64,000 nt of DNA from Chlamydomonas reinhardtii (GCF_000002595.2 NC_057005.1:1095565-1159564); one strand, 5' to 3'; counted from the first letter of the stretch, positions 23,201 to 35,012 are shown. Notes: generated by a model from the letters alone, not told the origin. Numbers and translations are program-made.

Positions 23201-23398
23201 CTGCGTCCCAGACACACAGCGACACGGCCACGCCGAGCTGAGTGGCCCCGCACCCGGGCAGCAGGCACGACAGCCGTTGCCGACCGAGCCAGCGCCCAGC
23301 GAGAGCGGCGCCGTGGGGCCGCACGCAGCCCAGCAACGGACGCCGCGCGCAACGCCTGTGGAAGCTGTGGAGGCTGTGAGAGTAGCTGCACCGTACAA
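20204..23398 (-). CDS. CoA-pyrophosphatase-type Nudix hydrolase (NUDT7/8, plant NUDT15/22-like)
   Basis: Predicted to hydrolyse CoA and acyl-CoA to phosphopantetheine products and 3',5'-ADP. Exons: 23398-22577, 22457-22347, 22092-22015, 21832-21590, 21480-21121, 20889-20809, 20491-20204 (660 aa, phases fit). Exon 1 gives ~270 residues of Ala/Ser/Gly-rich sequence, possibly an organelle leader plus spacer. The core then reads AAAVLVGLF, VLLTQRSSRLKSHRGEVCLP, GGKRDEEDADD, ALREANEELGLDPSS, LSVTPVLALLPPG, HEYRDISWGEHEYRIHSFQY and VWGLTATICIAAARLAL. That is the CoA-type Nudix order, with the LxxHxGEVCLPGG signature and the Nudix-box glutamates. A ~75-residue disordered insertion lies between AEVDAAFTVPLAVFL and HEYRD. 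The last intron begins with GC rather than GT (CAG|GCGAGT at 20809/20808), which the phase requires. The C-terminus is an Ala-rich extension. Confidence 0.88.
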
Positions 23399-25064
23399 AG
23401 GTGCAGCGCTGGTAGTGCTGGCGCGGGGCGCTGCCGTGTGGTTGGGGCCTGCGGAGGAGCAGGGCCCGGAGCTGGCCGCGCCGCGGCCGTGGGGAGAGCC
23501 TGAGGGCGACGGCGGTGCTAGGGCGTGGGCAGAGCACGTCCAGTGGGGGGTCGAGTGGCCACCGCGGGTGTGCAGGGCCAGGCAGCCCAGTGCTGCGGTG
23601 CGGTGCGTTCGGGGGGGGGGGGGGCGTCAGCGGAAAATCCCTTCGCGCGTCAGGCAGGCAGCCAGAAACGTGTGTCTGACCCCACGTCGCGGAATTTGCC
23701 ACCACAGACTACTCTATAACACTACAGCTGAAGCAGCACGTGGCGACGCCGGGCGTGCGGCGCTCGCGGGTTCAGTGTCAGCGGGAATGGGCTGACCTCT
23801 CGTCGGGGGCTCGGCCCGGGGCAGCGCGTGCATAGGAGCCTGCCAAAGCTCCCTTCAAAATTATGCCACTTTAGCGACGCTTGCGTGTTCGCCGCGACGT
23901 TGCAACCTGTCGGAGTTTACCAGGGCGCTGCTCGCGCGGTTTGCAATTTTGCCAGCTACTGCCTAGAACTATGCATTATGCACCCATAAGCACCCGGGTT
24001 TCGATATCCGTTGCTGGTGACGACGCTCAGGAATAAGTAAGCCCTAGAAGCGATTAGCTAACAATTTCTAGTTATATTGTCATGCATTCACTGACACGCT
24101 CCGAGTGTGATTCGTTCTTCTTCTGCCTTGTGCGGTTGTGCCTGCGAAAAACGACATGCATGATGCGTTTTCGATTTTCCGCAGCTGGGGTCTGTCACCC
24201 CTTGCCTAAGCTATGAGCTGATACAGCAGCGCCTAGAGCTATTGCCCACCTCTTCCAGTGCAAATCACCCATACCAAAGGCTTACGAAATGGAAGCTGCA
24301 TGCCGACACGATTTACCTCGCACAGCGCCCTTCTTCAAGAGCTGCAAGAATGTTTAGGCGTCTTTTATCACCCGCTCCCCCTGTCTCGCCGTGTAGGCCG
24401 TCGTCTGACGGCAAGACATGTCCAACCCAACCCAGCCGAAGGCCTGGTCTGCCTCCCATTCTGCCCTTCGCAGCCTTATCACAGGCGCGACATTGCGCTG
24501 CCAGCGCGCACGCAAAGGAGGTTTGGTGCTCAGATGCTGAGATGCGGGGACCTGGCCTGGGCACGATGACAGGCCCCTGGACCCGGGGGTCAAGTCGGAA
24601 CTGGAATTGAGTTGAACCAGTCCGCAGCGCATGACAGTCGGTTTAGCGCTATCGTAAGCTTCATTATGTCCATAGGTTTTGCCAAAATCTTCGCCAATCC
24701 TTTCCCCCAGCCTTCCAACCAAGGTTAAGCCTACGCCGCCCGGCTGGAGCTTTGGACCCTTTGCAGACCCCCCTGTGCGGCAGCACTACGCACAGCAGGA
24801 ACGTCGTGCGGGGAGCTGGAGTCGGAGGTGCCGGGGGCATTACTCTTGACGCGGATAATATCGCGGGGCATAATTTGCGCAGGCGCGAACGCGGACAACC
24901 CCAGGTCTCCACAATTTTCTTCAACAGACAATTGACAAACCGTACTAGCCCAAACCCAAGCCCTATTGACCCTACCTAGTCGCTCGCGACACGTTCCTCT
25001 CGAGTCTCGGAACCGCTTCGGACGGCTCGGGCGCTTTGTGGAGCGCCTGCTCACCCGCGTATAC
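23399..25064. other. Divergent intergenic region between the Nudix gene (-) and nicotinamidase (+)
   Basis: 1.67 kb with no recognisable gene. The stretch 23850-24250 is richer in A/T than its surroundings. There is a run of 12 G at about 23615-23626. It should contain both promoters, but I could place no TATA box with confidence. Confidence 0.5.
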
Positions 25065-28000
25065 ATGGAGCAGAGCCATTCAGCACCGCAGCCACAGCAG
25101 CCGCAGGCGCAGGCGCTCGCGCAGCAGGGTGCGCGGGCGGCATCGGCCGCACACGCGCTCGCGCTCGCCTCGGGGCCCGCTCCCCCGGGCGCAGCGGCGG
25201 CAGCCGCGGCGGGCGTGGTGGCTGCACCACTGCGCACGGCGCTGCTGTGCATTGATGTGCAGTCCGACTTCATGCCCGGGTGAGAGGCAGGTTGCCTGGG
25301 TCGGTGAGGGCAGGGGAGGGAGAGGCGTGTGTTCTGGTCGCGCGGGGGCGTTCGTGCAGGGCGCCTCTCCACCGACTCGACCAATTAATAACGTGTTGAG
25401 CTGCAGCCTCCTAGGCTGCGCGATGCCGCATGCCCCCATCAGCCTCACATGGGCATGCCGGCACTTCCCATCCTGCAACAACCGGTGCTGTGTGCCTGTC
25501 CGTCTCCTTTCCTTTCCTGCCTGTCGTCCTGCTGCTGCTGCCATGCAGGGGCGCAGTGGCGGTGCCCCGCGGTGAAGAAGTGGTGGCGGTCATAAACAAG
25601 GTGCGGTATTGTGCTTTAAACGTGCGCGTCTGCATGCGTACCTACATATTTGTGTGTTGGATCTCTGGCTCTCCTGACCCGCGCACCTGCTTAGCCACCA
25701 CACTGCTCCGCCCATTCCGTCTCCTCCCGGCCGCAGTTGCGCCGCAGCTGCCGGGACCAGTTGACGCTGGTCGTCTTCACGCAGGTGTGTGGGGGGGGGG
25801 GCGGACACACGCAATGTGACATCGGCCGTGCCAAAGAGAGAGCGGGCTGGTGCTGTCTCTCTAGTCCGGGGGCTGCCCCTTCCTAGATAAAGTGACTTCT
25901 GTAGTTCTGTAGTTATGCACACCCGCAAATCTATTGCTCGCGAGGGAGCAACCGCCGCATTGCCTCCCAAAGCTCTTTTGGCTTGACATACCGTTTGCAG
26001 CCTTCTGTCACTACCACACACACCCAAGGTCTGCGCCGCCAGCTCACATGCTGTAGCCGCATTCTGCCGATTGCCCTCAACCACTCACCCACCCACACAT
26101 GCCTTGCAGCGCGACTGTTTCCTTACGGGATTGGTTTAAAGTTAACCCACGCATGCCTCCCCAACCGCCTGCATTTGCCCCGCCCCCAGGACTACCACCC
26201 GCCCAACCACGTCAGCTTTGCCAGCACCCACCTGCCGCCGCCACCACCACCACAGCTCGCAGCAACAGCACCGCAGCCGCCGCCGTCAACAGACTCAGTG
26301 GACCAACCGCCGCAGCCGCAGCCGGGCGCACGGCAGTACGTACGGCTAGTGTACGACAAGGCCACGGGGGAGCTGTTGGACTGCTCGCGCTGCGGCCCCA
26401 ACTGCCGCGCGCGTTGCGCCCCTGGCGGCGCCAATGGCAGCCCGTCGGCGGCGGCGGTGGTTACTCAGGCCGCCTCGCCCGACAATGCTGGCGGCCGTCA
26501 CGGCGGCGGCAACGGCGCCAGCCGCGCGCTGCTGGGTGCGCCCGAGGGGATCGCAGCGCGAGGCGGCAAACCGCACGGCCCCTCAGCACCCTCAGCCACC
26601 GCATTTCACGCGTTAAGTGCTGCGACCTCTGCCAGCCCCAGCCGCGCAGGCAGCCTGCCCTTCCCAGCGCTGACGTTGCCGGTGCCGGTGCTGGTGCCGC
26701 CGGTTGTGCCGGTGGCGGCGGGCGAGGAGGGCGCGCTACTGCACGCGGCGGAGGCGGCGCTGGCGGCGCTGCCGCACGCCGACGAGCCAGCGGGCGGCGC
26801 GGCGGCGCCCACCGAGAGCGCCTCGCCTCGCGCCGCCTGCCGCGCTGCCTACGCCGCCGCCTGGCAGCTGGAGTCGCTCGCCGCCGCCGCCTCGGAGGCG
26901 GCGTCCGCCGCCGCGTCTGCCGGCGTGGCGTCGGCGTCGCGTGCCGACAGCGGCTTTGTGGGCGTGGGCGCCGAGGAGGGCGCACTGCTGGCGGCGGCGG
27001 TGGGCGCCGTGGCCCAGATCAGCGCCGCAGGTGGTGACGGTGATAAGGGCAAGGGCGGCGGAGGAGCGCAGCAGCTGCTGCAGAAAGAGGAAGGTGACGC
27101 GGCGGCGGTCGGCAACGGCGCTAGCGGGCTGTGCTCGCCGCTGTTGGCGCAGCGCAGCAGCTTGGTCGGCGCGTCTGGCGCCACGCTACAGCGACACCTG
27201 GAGGCGAAGATGGAGCAGGTGGGCTGGATCAGCGCCGCCCCCAGCACCCAGCTGGACAGCGGCGTCAGCAGTAGCAGCGGCGCCAGCGGCAGCAGCAGCG
27301 ACAGCGGCAGCAGCGGTGGCAGCAGCATCGGCGGCGGCGCCGGCAGTGCCGGTGCCGTGCGCGAGGCTGCAATGACTTTCGAGGAGCGCGGCAAGCAATG
27401 GCAGGCTGCGCCGGCGCCAGCGGCGCCGGCGCCGGCGCCGGCGGGCCCTGCTGAGGCCGCGGGTGCGCAGCAGCTGCAGCAGTGGGCGCTGGAGGAGGCT
27501 CAGGAGCAGCAGGCGGTGGAGGCGTCCGCAGCCAACGCCCGGGCGCGCTCGGCGGCGTTCCACCAGCGGGCGTGGGAGGGGGACGGCCGGCAGGCGGACG
27601 CGGCGGGCTCGTGGATGCAGCCGGCGGCGCCCGGCGGTGGCGGCGTGGAAAGGGTGGAGGCTGCGGCGGCTGGGTCCCGTTCCGGAGCTGTGAACAAGGG
27701 CGGGGATGGAGAGCAGGGGGGATCGGAGCAACAGCAGAAACAGAAGCAGGTGCCCGCGTCAAAGGGCCCCGCCATTCACGCGTTCAGCACCCTGCGTGAG
27801 ATGGGCGAGGCGGGCGAAGGCGAAGGCAACAGTGGAGGCGAGGTGGAACCGGATGCGGCGACGCAGGCAGCCATTGGCGCCGCCGCGCACGCCGCCGCCG
27901 ACGCCGCCGGCACGCGGGCCTCTGACGCCCCCACCACACCCACACGGGCCACACCCACACCGACATCGGCAGCGGCGGCTCCACGCGTCAACAACAGCGC

Positions 28001-29597
28001 GGCCGCCGCGGCTCTGGCAGGGCTGGAGGTCGGCGGCGCCGCCTACCCCCCACAGCCGCACACAACCACGGCCACGACCACGACCACGCACCCACACACG
28101 CACCTGCACCACCACCAGGACCCACACACCCAGCTGCACCACCCGCGCCACGGCACCCTGAAACACGCGCGGCGGCCGTCCCCCCGCGCACCGCCCCTCC
28201 CTCCGCCCAGCCCCCAATCCCAGCCCCACCTCCTCCCCCAGCCCCAGCCCCAGCTGGGCCTTCAGCCGGCCGACTCCCAGCAGCAGCAGGCGGTGGTGCT
28301 GCAGCGGCTGTGGCCAGACCACTGCTTGGCGGGCGGCGCCGGCTGCGACCTGCACACGGGGCTGCTGGCGGCGCTGCCCTCCGACGTCATCCTGCGCAAG
28401 GGCGTGCGGCGGGACGTGGACGGCTACAGCGCATTCTTCGACAACGGCAGGTGGGATATAGCGGTGGGGGTGGGGGCGGCGGGTGGCGGGTGGCGGGTGG
28501 AAGCGGAGGCAGGCCGCAAGGGCGCGCGAGGGGCGTTGGGGAGTGGACGGCGATTCGACTTGCCCTTGTCCGGTCCTTGTCCTTGCCCTGTCCTTATCCT
28601 TGTCCTGTCGTTGTCCGTCACCGCCGCCGCCTCCATTGCCGCACACCCCGACGACGCTGCTGCTGCTGGTTCAACTCTCCCACCGCCTCCTCGTTCTCCC
28701 CCTCCGCTTCCTCCTTCGCCTCCTCCCCCCCATCTTTGATACACACCATTCGCGTGAATGGCTGCCCCCACCCACCTCCCCGCAGGCTGCACCAGACGCC
28801 GCTGCACCGCCAGCTGCGGGCGGCGGGCGTGTCGCGGCTGCTGGTGGCGGGCGTGGCTGCGGAGCACTGCGTGCTGTGGACGGTGCGCGACGCCGTGCGC
28901 CTGGGGTACCAGGTGAGCAGCAGCCGCTGGGGGGTGGGTGGGCGGGTTGGGTGGGAGGGTGGGTGGGTGAGGATGGGCAGGGGTAGGCGGGGGGATGCGG
29001 GCAGCAGCTAGGTGGCAGCTAGGTGGCTGCGAATGCTGCTGCGGCGGCGGCTGAGAGTGAGAGATAGGCATGGGAGCTCGCCGCTGCGGAGGAGACTGGC
29101 AGCTGCGGGTTGTTGTTGTTGTTTGCGCCATGTGGTTTAGGGCCGTGGCAGGCACCGTCTGCTGATCCGGTCCCCCGTCGCCATCGCATACCGTATCCCG
29201 CTATTGGCATCGCTCGTACAAGACACTCCTCCCGCTGCCACTGCCACTCGTACCAACACACTAGAACGCCGCACTCACGCACATGCGTCCACACGCACGC
29301 AGGTGTGGGTGGTGTCGGACGGCGTGCGCGGCATGGGCGGCCCGGCGGAGGCGGCGGCGCGGGAGGAGATGGCGGCGCTGCCGGCCGTTCTCATGCTCAC
29401 GGCGGAGCAGGTGCGCGGAGACGTGTGGCGTGTGTGCAAGTGAACAGTGGCGTGTGGCGTGTGTGCAGTGCCTGCAAGGGGTTTGTACAAGGCCACTTGG
29501 GGGATGCTGTGGGGGTGTTGCCGCCAGCTGCTCGCGGCAGTAGCCCCCTCCTCTGCATGCATCCAAACGCACCACACACGCGCGCGCACACACACAC

Positions 29598-29629
<32 letters not shown>

Positions 29630-29770
29630 GTGTTTCCTTCCCTTGTGCTGTGAACCGACGCGCATCAGGTGATCAGCGCCGCCGCCGCCTGGCCCAACGC
29701 GGAGGGGCTGGCGCTGGAGCCGCCGGCGGCGCCCGACCCGCACGGCCAGCAGCCCCACCCGATCCAGTAG
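25065..29770 (+). CDS. Nicotinamidase (isochorismatase fold) with a ~690-residue internal insertion
   Basis: Converts nicotinamide to nicotinate for NAD salvage. Exons: 25065-25279, 25549-25600, 25737-25784, 26190-28450, 28786-28912, 29303-29410, 29669-29770 (970 aa, phases fit). The split catalytic domain is complete. TALLCIDVQSDFMPGGAVAV carries the catalytic Asp and LTLVVFTQDYHPPNHVSFAS the metal-binding Asp/His. After the insertion come LWPDHC, ILRKGVRRDVDGYSAFFDNG (catalytic Lys) and LLVAGVAAEHCVLWTVRDA (catalytic Cys), then VWVVSDGVRGMGG. Between residues ~121 and ~808, all within exon 4, lies an Ala/Gly/Ser/Gln-rich segment with a His/Thr-rich part near its end. Typical nicotinamidases are ~200-250 aa. 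No stop or splice pair removing the insertion was seen, though internal splicing cannot be excluded. The start is the first ATG of the open frame. Confidence 0.9.
26112..26148 (+). repeat. 37-bp dispersed repeat, copy 1
   Basis: Shares CGACTGTTTCCTTACGGGAT and the following TTGGTT-AA--TTAACCC with 45438-45474 (about 3 mismatches). It lies in nicotinamidase intron 3. Confidence 0.8.
29577..29632. repeat. (CA)n tract in the last nicotinamidase intron
   Basis: Followed by CCCTTGTGCTGTGAACCGAC and then the acceptor at 29668, a variant of the CA tract plus TTGTGCTCTTTAACACAC arrangement. Confidence 0.85.
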
Positions 29771-30990
29771 CGCAGTCCAGCGCCAACGCAATAGCACATT
29801 TTGATTTGATGATTGTTGTGAGGCGATCGTCCAAAGGTCAGATTGTCTGAGATCAAGATCCAGGGTGGCTTTTGCTCTGTGATAGCAGGTTGGTGGGATT
29901 CTTTTGAGGTCGCGCCTGATACTGCAGGGGTGCGAGCAGCGGGGACGCGATTGTGTGTACAGGAGGATTGCACAGGTTGTGACATAGAGAATGCAAGAGG
30001 ACTGTATTGACGAGATCTACCTCCTGGTCCGGGCTGTGCAATACCATGCGTTCATAACAGTTCCAAGGTACAGCAGTGGCTGGGAGGCTGGCGGGTTGTT
30101 GTGCCAGGTGGCATGCTTGGCAGGAATGCAATGCAGCTGGGAGGGGTGCAGGCGTAGCGCAAGGCCTGATGACGTGCACCTCCGCTGCCAATGGCATGAC
30201 GGCGGCGGGACGGGCGGGTGTTGGCGCAAGCGGGCCCAGTGGCCAGGGCTTCGGTGACCATAAGAGTCTGATGGGGGCAGGCACGCTGCGAGCCGGCAAA
30301 TGCACAGCTGCCCTGGGCGCTAACACGGTGACATGACGCAGCGGCGCACAAGTTCATGCTTCGCTTATCGGTGCACAAAGGTGCCGTGTGTTGAGATTGG
30401 GATCATGGGATGCGTCGTAGCCACAGTAAGTGTTACACCCATGTCTGTAAATTGCCCTTCCAGCACGGGCGGCATGCGTCTGAATCACCCGCGCTGCACA
30501 CACCGCTACCATCGGCCCTAGTGCACAGGATTTAAATCAGCTCACAGCAACACCATCGCGTATACAACAACACTTGTAAGGCATCACGCCACAAAAGCCA
30601 CCGCCAAAACGATTTGCCACTGCCCACAACACTACTGTCCTCCTGCCAGCTACCCCTCTTCAAAACATTCGTTTCCTTTCCTACGCAGCCTGCTCATTCT
30701 TTGCTACCGGTACCTTGTCCTCAACACGGCAAGCTCCTCAGCCTTTCCAACTGCTCAAACTTCAGCCCCCACACTTGCAGGCCCGCGGCCAGCGTTTTAC
30801 CTCTCGCCGACAGCTTTCCCTCACGTGTCACGTCGCTTAATTATTACTCCGTAATGCAGTTGGTTCATCCATCCCCATACCCGTTGAAAATTGGGGCCTC
30901 CCTGTCCGCCCATACATGCTCCGTGCTCTTCACTGCGTGCTTGCCTCACTCGCACTCCGCCTGCCCACATGGCCGTATTGATCATCACAC
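29771..30990. other. Convergent 3' region between nicotinamidase (+) and BCAT (-)
   Basis: 1.2 kb without a supported gene. Candidate poly(A) motifs are TGTAA at 30446-30450 and 30575-30579 for the + gene and TTACA at ~30432-30436 for the - gene, so the two 3' UTRs may overlap. Confidence 0.45.
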
Positions 30991-33900
30991 TCATTCCAGG
31001 TTAGGGTCAGCGAAAACCGCGTGAGGCTTGTTAGCCTTGGCGCCGCCGGCGCCGGCCGCCGCACCGGCCTTCTTGACCGCCTTGGCGCCGCCCGCCTCCG
31101 GCGCCGCCTCCGCGGCCTCCTCCTCGGCCTCGACCTCCTCCACTGGGAGCAGGCGGTCCAGGTGCAGCTCGCCCTCTGCGGGGGCACATGATGGTTGGCG
31201 TTTTTGCCTTCGTTCACATACAAAGGTGGCAGCGCATTGGCAAGGCACGACTTGGGAGAGCTCCCAGCTAACTACCGGAAGGTGCTGCGGATCCCGCCAA
31301 ACCCACCCCACCCCACCCCACCCCACCCCACCCCGCAACCCACCCAGCCGCTCACCCGTGGGGCCGTTCATGTCCACTGGCACCGCCCAGCCGAACGGGT
31401 CCGCCACCCTGCCGTACTGGATCCCCGTCAACAGCCCATACAGCCGCTGAGCCACCGGCCCCACGCCCGGAGGCAGGGAGCCCGGCTCCGGCGGCGGCGC
31501 CGCCGCCTCCAGCGCCCGCCGCTGCTCCTCCGACAGCCGTACAACGCCCGTGCTGTAGCCGTACGACAGCAGGCCGCCCGCCGCGTCCAGGCTGCTACTG
31601 CCGCTGGCGCAGCTGCTGCTACTGCGGCTGGGGCTGGTGGGGGTGGGCTCGCCGTCCGCCTCCGGCGCCTCGGCGTCGTGGCTGGTGCTGCTGCCGCCGT
31701 TGGCTGTAGCAGGCGCGGTGCCATTGGCTGTAGCAGGCGCGGCCCCGTTTGCGGTTGCGGTGGCGCCGCTGCTGGTGTCGGCGGCAGGTGAGGGGGCGGG
31801 GCTGCTGGTGCGTGTGAACTGCACTCGGCGGCCCTTGTAGGTGAGCGAGCCGATGGGCTGGACCACCATGGCTGTGCCGCTGGCGAACATCTCATCGGCC
31901 TGTGAGGGCACAACGGTGCGTGGGCGGTGAGTAGGAGCAAGTGCGTGGGTGCATAGAAAGCGAGCGATATGCTGCCCATGTTCCGTTCACCCTCCCACCC
32001 CACCACCATTCCCATTCCCATTACTCCCTTATCCCCTCTTCACCCCACCCAGCCCCGCCCCCCTCCCCTTTCCTCCCTTGCTTACCCCCATCCACCGAAC
32101 CCCCCGCCCCCCCCCCCCCCGACTCACCGCCAGTGCGGCCTCCACGCTGATGTTGTCCTCCCGCACCACATAGCCCAGCGCCCCCGCCAGCTGCAGCAGG
32201 CTGGCGCGTGTGATGCCTGGCAGGATGGAGCCGGCGGCGGGCGGCGTGGTCAGCACGCGGCCGTGGGTGGCGAACACGTTGCAGCCCGAGCCCTCCTCCA
32301 GATAGGTGTCACTGCGGAGGTGTGGCGTGATGGTGGTACATTCAGATGGGTTTTGTTTGGGTGGCCTGGTTTGGAATTTGTTGGACTAACAGCGGCGACA
32401 GTAGGCTTTGAAGACAGAAAGGTCAGGCGCTCACGACCAGTTGCCAAACAGTGATGGTGGATTTCCCGCACCCGCACCTTCACCCACCCGCGCACTCTCA
32501 CGCCCTCTCAACCCCACCTCCGCCCTGACACCTTCACACTCCACACACCCCATCTTCCCACACTCCTCCCACGCTAACCCACCTGCGCGCGTCCAGGTAG
32601 ATGCAGTCGGTGCAGCCCTGCGCTCGCGCCTGCGCCTGCGCCATCAGGCAGGGGCTGTAGTTGCCGGCGGCCTTGGTGGAGCCCACGCCGCGGGGGGCGG
32701 CGCGGTGCAGCGAGTCGTGGATCAGGAAGTCCAGAGCCGTGAGCCGGCCCTCCTGCGCCAGGGCGGTAATGGGGCGCGGGTGCCGGTTGGTTCCTTACAC
32801 AGTCAAGTTGAAGCGGTCCGCCGATGCAGAGGCACACACACAGTTCCCCTTGCGCTTTCCTGACACCTAAAGCACCCTGCGTGAGTGCTCTTGTGCTGTC
32901 TAACACGCACACACACGCACACACACGCACCTTGGCGCGGCCGCCCACGGGCACTGCGTACACCACGAAGGTGTAGGAGGGCGCGGGGCACAGCCCCAGC
33001 AGCGGCCCCGTGCCCAGCAGCAGAGGCCGCACGTACAGGGAGCCACGGCAGGAGGGCGGCACCTGCGGCAGCGACAGCGCACACGTGTGTGTTGAAGCGA
33101 AACGCAATCGTAAGCAACCGTGTGTTCGTGTATTCGTGTGTGCGCCCTGTGGCGTGCAGCAGCGTCATGGGAACGAGCCCAGCGACACAGCCCCAAGCCC
33201 CCCAGCCCCTCACACTCCCAGTCCCACAATCCCAGTCCCGTGCCCCTCCCGCCAGCCTCCCCACGCAGGCCCCCCCCAGCCCCTCAGCCTCACGCACCCA
33301 GTCGGCGTTGGCTCGCACCACGGCGTGCACAGCCGCCAGGAACATTTCCGGCGGCACCGGCGGCATGCACATGCGCGCCGCGCCCGCCTCGAAGCGTGCC
33401 GCGTTGGCCTCGGGTCGGAACAGCAGGATGTGCTGCTGCTGCTGCTGCTGCTCGCCTGCAGCTCCGTCGGTTGGTGTGGATGCCGCCGCTTGTGCTGGCG
33501 CCGCTGCTGACGATGCAGATGGTGCGGAGGTGGGGATTGAGGCAGGGGCGGAGGCAGGGACGGGGGCGGGGGCGTCGGCCTGGCGGTAGGCCTTCATGCC
33601 CTCAAAGATGGACTGCCCGTAGTTGAGCACCTGCGGGACAGAAGAGGGCCATGGAAAAAGTGATGGGGGCAAACGCGTGGGGGGCTTGCCGCTTGGGCCC
33701 CTGGCGCGCGCTCAGGCATGGCTGCATGGCCGCAACTCCGACTTCGCAGGCCAGTGCTGCTGCTGCTCCATTACTGCTGCTTCTGCCTGCCTGCTGGCCG
33801 GTGGACCCGATGCACTCCTCCTGCACACACACATACGCCGCTCCTCTCCCCTCTTTCTACTGGGATGCACGCACCTGCGCAGCCGGCAGCAGATGCAGCG

Positions 33901-34148
33901 GCCCGTACGGCACCAGCTGCCCGCCGTCCCAGCAGCAGCTCTCAGCCGACCAGTTGGCAACGAACATGGTGGGGGCCGGGTCAACGCCCAGACGGACCTT
34001 TGACCAGTCAACGGGGGAAGCTGCGCTGCGACCGCTGGTGGAGCATCCCGCGGAATGGCCGTTCGGGCTGGCGCCATTTCCATTGACAAGCGTAGGGCCC
34101 GCAGCGGGCGCCGGCGCTGGCGCGGGATCTGCCTCGCAGGATGTTCGG
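30991..34148 (-). CDS. Branched-chain amino acid aminotransferase (class IV PLP), first exon not resolved
   Basis: Interconverts Leu/Ile/Val and their 2-oxo acids using PLP. Exons: 34148-33875, 33630-33298, 33062-32931, 32752-32583, 32311-32128, 31899-31356, 31175-30991 (606 codons here; phases fit, and the first listed exon needs two bases from an upstream exon). VDWSKVRLGVDPAPTMFVAN, QLVPYGPLHLLPAAQVLNYG and QSIFEGMKAYR match the family N-terminus. GSLYVRPLLLGTGPLLGL, STKAAGNYSP (PLP lysine), YLEEGSGCNVF, GILPGITR-like SILPGITRASLLQLA, FASGTAMVVQPIGSLTYKG and LYGLLTGIQYGRVADPFGW follow in order. Two low-complexity insertions stand out: Ala/Pro/Gln-rich after KAYRQ, and ~105 residues between TYKG and LYGLL. 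A Lys/Ala-rich tail follows the core. A start at ATG 34357 is possible but its junction is weak. Plastid or mitochondrial targeting cannot be judged. Confidence 0.88.
33426..33451. repeat. (CTG)n coding repeat, polyglutamine in BCAT
   Basis: GCTGCTGCTG run that reads as seven or eight Gln codons on the minus strand, inside the first BCAT insertion. Confidence 0.85.
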
Positions 34149-34762
34149 CTGCGTGCATAAGCAGAAGGAGATGTGGGTGGCGAGGTGTCAGGGGAGTGTC
34201 AGAGAAGGAGGGCCTAGAGAGGTCGGGTAATCGTGTCTGCGCCCTGACGCAACACCTCTGCTGCCAGCCGTCGGCCGGTACACCGCGCAACCACCCGCTC
34301 ACGGCCCAAATGACCACCCAGCAACCAATAGGCTTGCCACTGCTTCAGTAAGCACATCTCCCCAGGCACAGCGCCGTTGACAAAAATTGCAAGCAAGTCC
34401 GCAATCAAGGTCGTTCCCTTTCCCCCATACGAAAAACATGTGAAAACCAACGTGTGAATCTTTCTGCAAATGACGCACCAGATGGAGGGGCTCATTCCTG
34501 CCGCAGGTGGCCAGGCGCTGCTGAACCACTGGCTTGTCTGCTCTTTAGGAGGACCGCAGACGGGAGCGCCGAGCAAGCCGCGTGAGCCGCTAATAAATCG
34601 ATTAGCGCAAGGCTTTAAATTGGTATGTTTGCACGGTCGTGAGCCAACGGCGCGGTCGACCCGCAAAGGTGAAGAGCTCTAGCAAGCTAAACACTTCTAG
34701 GAGCGGCCGTGCGTATGAAGTGACTGGCTATGCTGGGACAAGTGTTGTTTTGTTTATGCGTC

Positions 34763-34803
34763 CAAGACGACGGGCTAAAACAAGGGGGCTCAGGGTGTCG
34801 ACT
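34763..34803 (+). repeat. 41-bp direct repeat, left flank of the 168-bp element
   Basis: Identical to 34972-35012. It starts CAAGACGACGGGCTAAAAC and ends GGGTGTCGACT. Confidence 0.92.
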
Positions 34804-34971
34804 CGTGATGGAACATGGCAAGGGGCAGGAAAGCGTAGTCCCGATGTGTGTGGCTCCCACCCGTGCCCACATAAATGCGTAGCAAGAAGGGACAAGGCAT
34901 TGGTGCGTCGTTCGCGCGCTGTTACTGTACCGACGGTAGCTGGCAGGTTGTGTCGATGTTTTGCTGACGCG
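34804..34971 (-). mobile_element. 168-bp dispersed element, copy 2 (candidate non-autonomous insertion)
   Basis: Reverse complement of 1259-1424, apparently without mismatch over ~162 bp; part also occurs at 9287-9370. Perfect 41-bp direct repeats flank it, as if it were inserted with a long target duplication or captured between duplicated arms. It has no terminal inverted repeats, poly(A) or coding capacity. The family is unknown. Confidence 0.6.
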
Positions 34972-35012
34972 CAAGACGACGGGCTAAAACAAGGGGGCTC
35001 AGGGTGTCGACT
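34972..35012 (+). repeat. 41-bp direct repeat, right flank of the 168-bp element
   Basis: Identical to 34763-34803; the sequence after it (GGTCCAATCCC) is unique. Confidence 0.92.

Noticed and set aside
34355-34357. ATG at 34357 as the BCAT start
   Set aside because: Needs a weak GTGTAC donor to reach the next exon in phase; left open rather than annotated.
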